Shown: one piece after another, positions 5,787 to 7,087 of the stretch | How the letters are laid out: every line of letters begins with the position of its first letter | How positions within the stretch are numbered: position 1 is the first letter of the stretch | Assembly (NCBI GenBank): GCA_027066965.1 | Contig: JAMOMT010000153.1 | Location: 1 to 7,087 of the forward strand | Source of the DNA: Archaeoglobaceae archaeon | Lineage (GTDB): Archaea; Halobacteriota; Archaeoglobi; Archaeoglobales; Archaeoglobaceae | Length of the DNA stretch: 7,087 nucleotides | Direction of reading: 5' to 3' | The notes under the pieces: model-generated | What the model saw: only the letters and a program-made list of their open reading frames with translations | Databases searched by the model: none | Told to the model about the DNA's origin: nothing | Program-made: the position numbers and the translations under genes

Positions 5787-7087
5787 TCACTCCCCTCCGT
5801 CTCCAGTTATCTTCTCTCCCGTGTACTTTTCGTAAACGTGCTCAACCATAGTAGGGTTAAAGCCAGCATCGTAGCTCCTTATCGGCCCCTCAACTATCTT
5901 CTTCTTGTTCCAGTCTATCTTCCAACCGTGCTCATCCTCAAGAATCTTTAACAGCTTCTCCTTCATTTTCGTCGGCAAATCAAGCTCAGTCCTCACGTAG
6001 AGATGCCAGTCGTCTGGAAGGCATCCAAGGTACTTCTCGCTTATTTCGAGGTAGTGTGTTAGTTTGATCTGCCTGCCCATGTACGTATCTCCTGGCCTTA
6101 TGCAGAGCCTTGCAAGCTGAACCATCGCCTCCTCCTTTGTCTCAGCCACGACGAGCAGACAATCTGGGCAGGGCTCTATGGTCATCTTCTTCCTCGTCTT
6201 TATGTCGTAAACCCACCACTTCTCCTTCTTCCAGAGCTTTCCGACGTAGCCTCTCCTGTACTTCGAGCCGTGAGGACCAACGACTGCCGGAATTCCGAGC
6301 CTGTTGAAGCCCGTGGCTATGCTCGCTGCCTTCTGGCTGTAAGGCCCCCATGCTAGACCAACCGCACCTATCCTGTGGAGGATGTAGTCCGCTATCTCAG
6401 CGTAGTTCCCTCTCAGAGGTCTCTGAGCAAATATCGCCGCTATTTTTATCGCAGCCCCAGTTATGTGTGAGTTCGAAACACAGCTGCCGTTGTTAACCAA
6501 TCCACCAGCGTCAAAAACTCCTGGATATTTCTCGTAGAGACTCTTGCCCTCCTCGTCTTTGTACATACCCAGGTCCATCGCGTGGCAGCCAGTCGTTACG
6601 ACTATGTACTTCCTCTTCAAGAACTCCTCTATTATCTCCGCAACTTCCTTTCTCGACTTCGGGTAGTTCGGGCACCCTATTGGAGCAATGACTCCCGGAA
6701 TCGTTCCCATGACTATTGGCTGCCCAACCTTTCTGATCTCAGTATCTCTAATTGGCCCTCTGCCAGCCCTCATCTTGCCGGATTTGCTAACCATGTGCTT
6801 GTATGCAGCTTTCATTATTACGTCCACTATATCTATTCCCCTTGGGCAGGCCTGCTCGCACCTCCCACAAGCAAGACAGACGTCTTCTATCTTTTCGAAG
6901 TAGCTGAAGTCTCCTCTCTTAGCCAACTCCATCGCTTTATCTATCCTGAGGTTGTGGGGGCAGGCAAAAACGCAGTTCATGCAAAGCGTACATCTGTCGA
7001 CAAGCTCTCTCAGCTTCTCGTCGCTCATGTAGATTGGTCCCCTACCTTCTTTCTGCCTTCTCGTCCTAACTTCCATCGCAACTCTGA
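5787..7087 (-). CDS. cdhA: ACDS alpha subunit CdhA, Ni-Fe CO dehydrogenase (5' part outside window)
   Basis: CO dehydrogenase that interconverts CO2 and CO at the Ni-Fe-S C-cluster and exchanges electrons with ferredoxin. The frame is open to the right edge (the Met at 7076 is internal, preceded by Arg-Val-Ala codons), so about 432 C-terminal residues of a protein usually near 800 are present. Counting from that Met, two ferredoxin-like [4Fe-4S] motifs, C-x2-C-x2-C-x3-C, lie at Cys29/32/35/39 and Cys67/70/73/77. They are the extra E and F clusters typical of archaeal CdhA. Later conserved blocks include GVIAPIGCPNYP (Cys135), TTGCHAMDLG (Cys164), NNGSCVSNSH (Cys199), GPHGSKYRR and EPCPDC (Cys303, 306). 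Some of these should be C-cluster ligands and catalytic residues, but I cannot assign each one. The protein ends EKYTGEKITGDGGE, one base before the cdhB start. Confidence 0.96.
   Translation of the reverse strand, partial: RVAMEVRTRRQKEGRGPIYMSDEKLRELVDRCTLCMNCVFACPHNLRIDKAMELAKRGDFSYFEKIEDVCLACGRCEQACPRGIDIVDVIMKAAYKHMVSKSGKMRAGRGPIRDTEIRKVGQPIVMGTIPGVIAPIGCPNYPKSRKEVAEIIEEFLKRKYIVVTTGCHAMDLGMYKDEEGKSLYEKYPGVFDAGGLVNNGSCVSNSHITGAAIKIAAIFAQRPLRGNYAEIADYILHRIGAVGLAWGPYSQKAASIATGFNRLGIPAVVGPHGSKYRRGYVGKLWKKEKWWVYDIKTRKKMTIEPCPDCLLVVAETKEEAMVQLARLCIRPGDTYMGRQIKLTHYLEISEKYLGCLPDDWHLYVRTELDLPTKMKEKLLKILEDEHGWKIDWNKKKIVEGPIRSYDAGFNPTMVEHVYEKYTGEKITGDGGE
5792..5798 (-). promoter_or_regulatory. Ribosome binding site of cdhB, supports a TTG start
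   Basis: GGAGGGG on the minus strand lies inside the last codons of cdhA, six bases before the TTG at 5785. It is the main evidence for the non-ATG start and suggests that ribosomes finishing cdhA re-initiate on cdhB. Confidence 0.75.

Noticed and set aside
6142..6351. A 69-codon minus-strand frame inside cdhA in another frame
   Set aside because: It overlaps conserved CdhA blocks (GPHGSKYRR, EPCPDC) in the correct frame and shows no recognisable protein features.

Overview
The window is one dense gene cluster, read entirely on the minus strand. It encodes the archaeal acetyl-CoA decarbonylase/synthase (ACDS, archaeal CODH/ACS) complex. In transcription order (right to left) it holds cdhA (5' end outside the window), cdhB, cdhC, a 43-codon microgene, cooC, cdhD and cdhE (3' end outside the window). 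Gaps between genes run from 1 to about 50 bases and there is no long intergenic stretch, so this looks like a single operon.

The organism is an archaeon. The evidence is the archaeal five-subunit form of the complex: a short CdhC without the bacterial N-terminal domain, an epsilon subunit CdhB, and a CdhA with two inserted ferredoxin-like clusters. Strong GGTGA-type ribosome binding sites and heavy use of AGA/AGG and ATA codons also fit. The protein style (Lys/Glu rich, Ile rich) suggests a thermophile. My best guess is the Archaeoglobi (an Archaeoglobus, Geoglobus or Ferroglobus relative), but that rests on memory of family sequences and is not proven here. The contiguous order cdhABC-x-cooC-cdhDE is like that of Methanosarcina; as I recall, A. 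fulgidus splits its cdhAB genes from cdhC/D/E.

Region by region: 5787-7087 holds the C-terminal half of CdhA (CO dehydrogenase). 5297-5785 holds CdhB, with a TTG start directly behind the cdhA stop. 3705-5258 holds CdhC (acetyl-CoA synthase) with all A-cluster cysteines and a Met/Gln/Pro linker leading to a small basic tail. 3570-3701 holds a microgene whose product resembles that tail. 2771-3556 holds a CooC/AcsF-type nickel-insertion ATPase. 1388-2746 holds CdhD and 1-1337 holds CdhE, the two halves of the corrinoid iron-sulfur protein.

Together CdhA/B interconvert CO2 and CO. CdhD/E carry the methyl group between tetrahydropterin and the A-cluster. CdhC joins methyl, CO and CoA into acetyl-CoA, or cleaves it in the reverse direction. 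CooC probably loads nickel into the C-cluster and/or A-cluster. The one part I do not recognise as described is the microgene at 3570-3701, which looks like a free-standing copy of the CdhC C-terminal tail.
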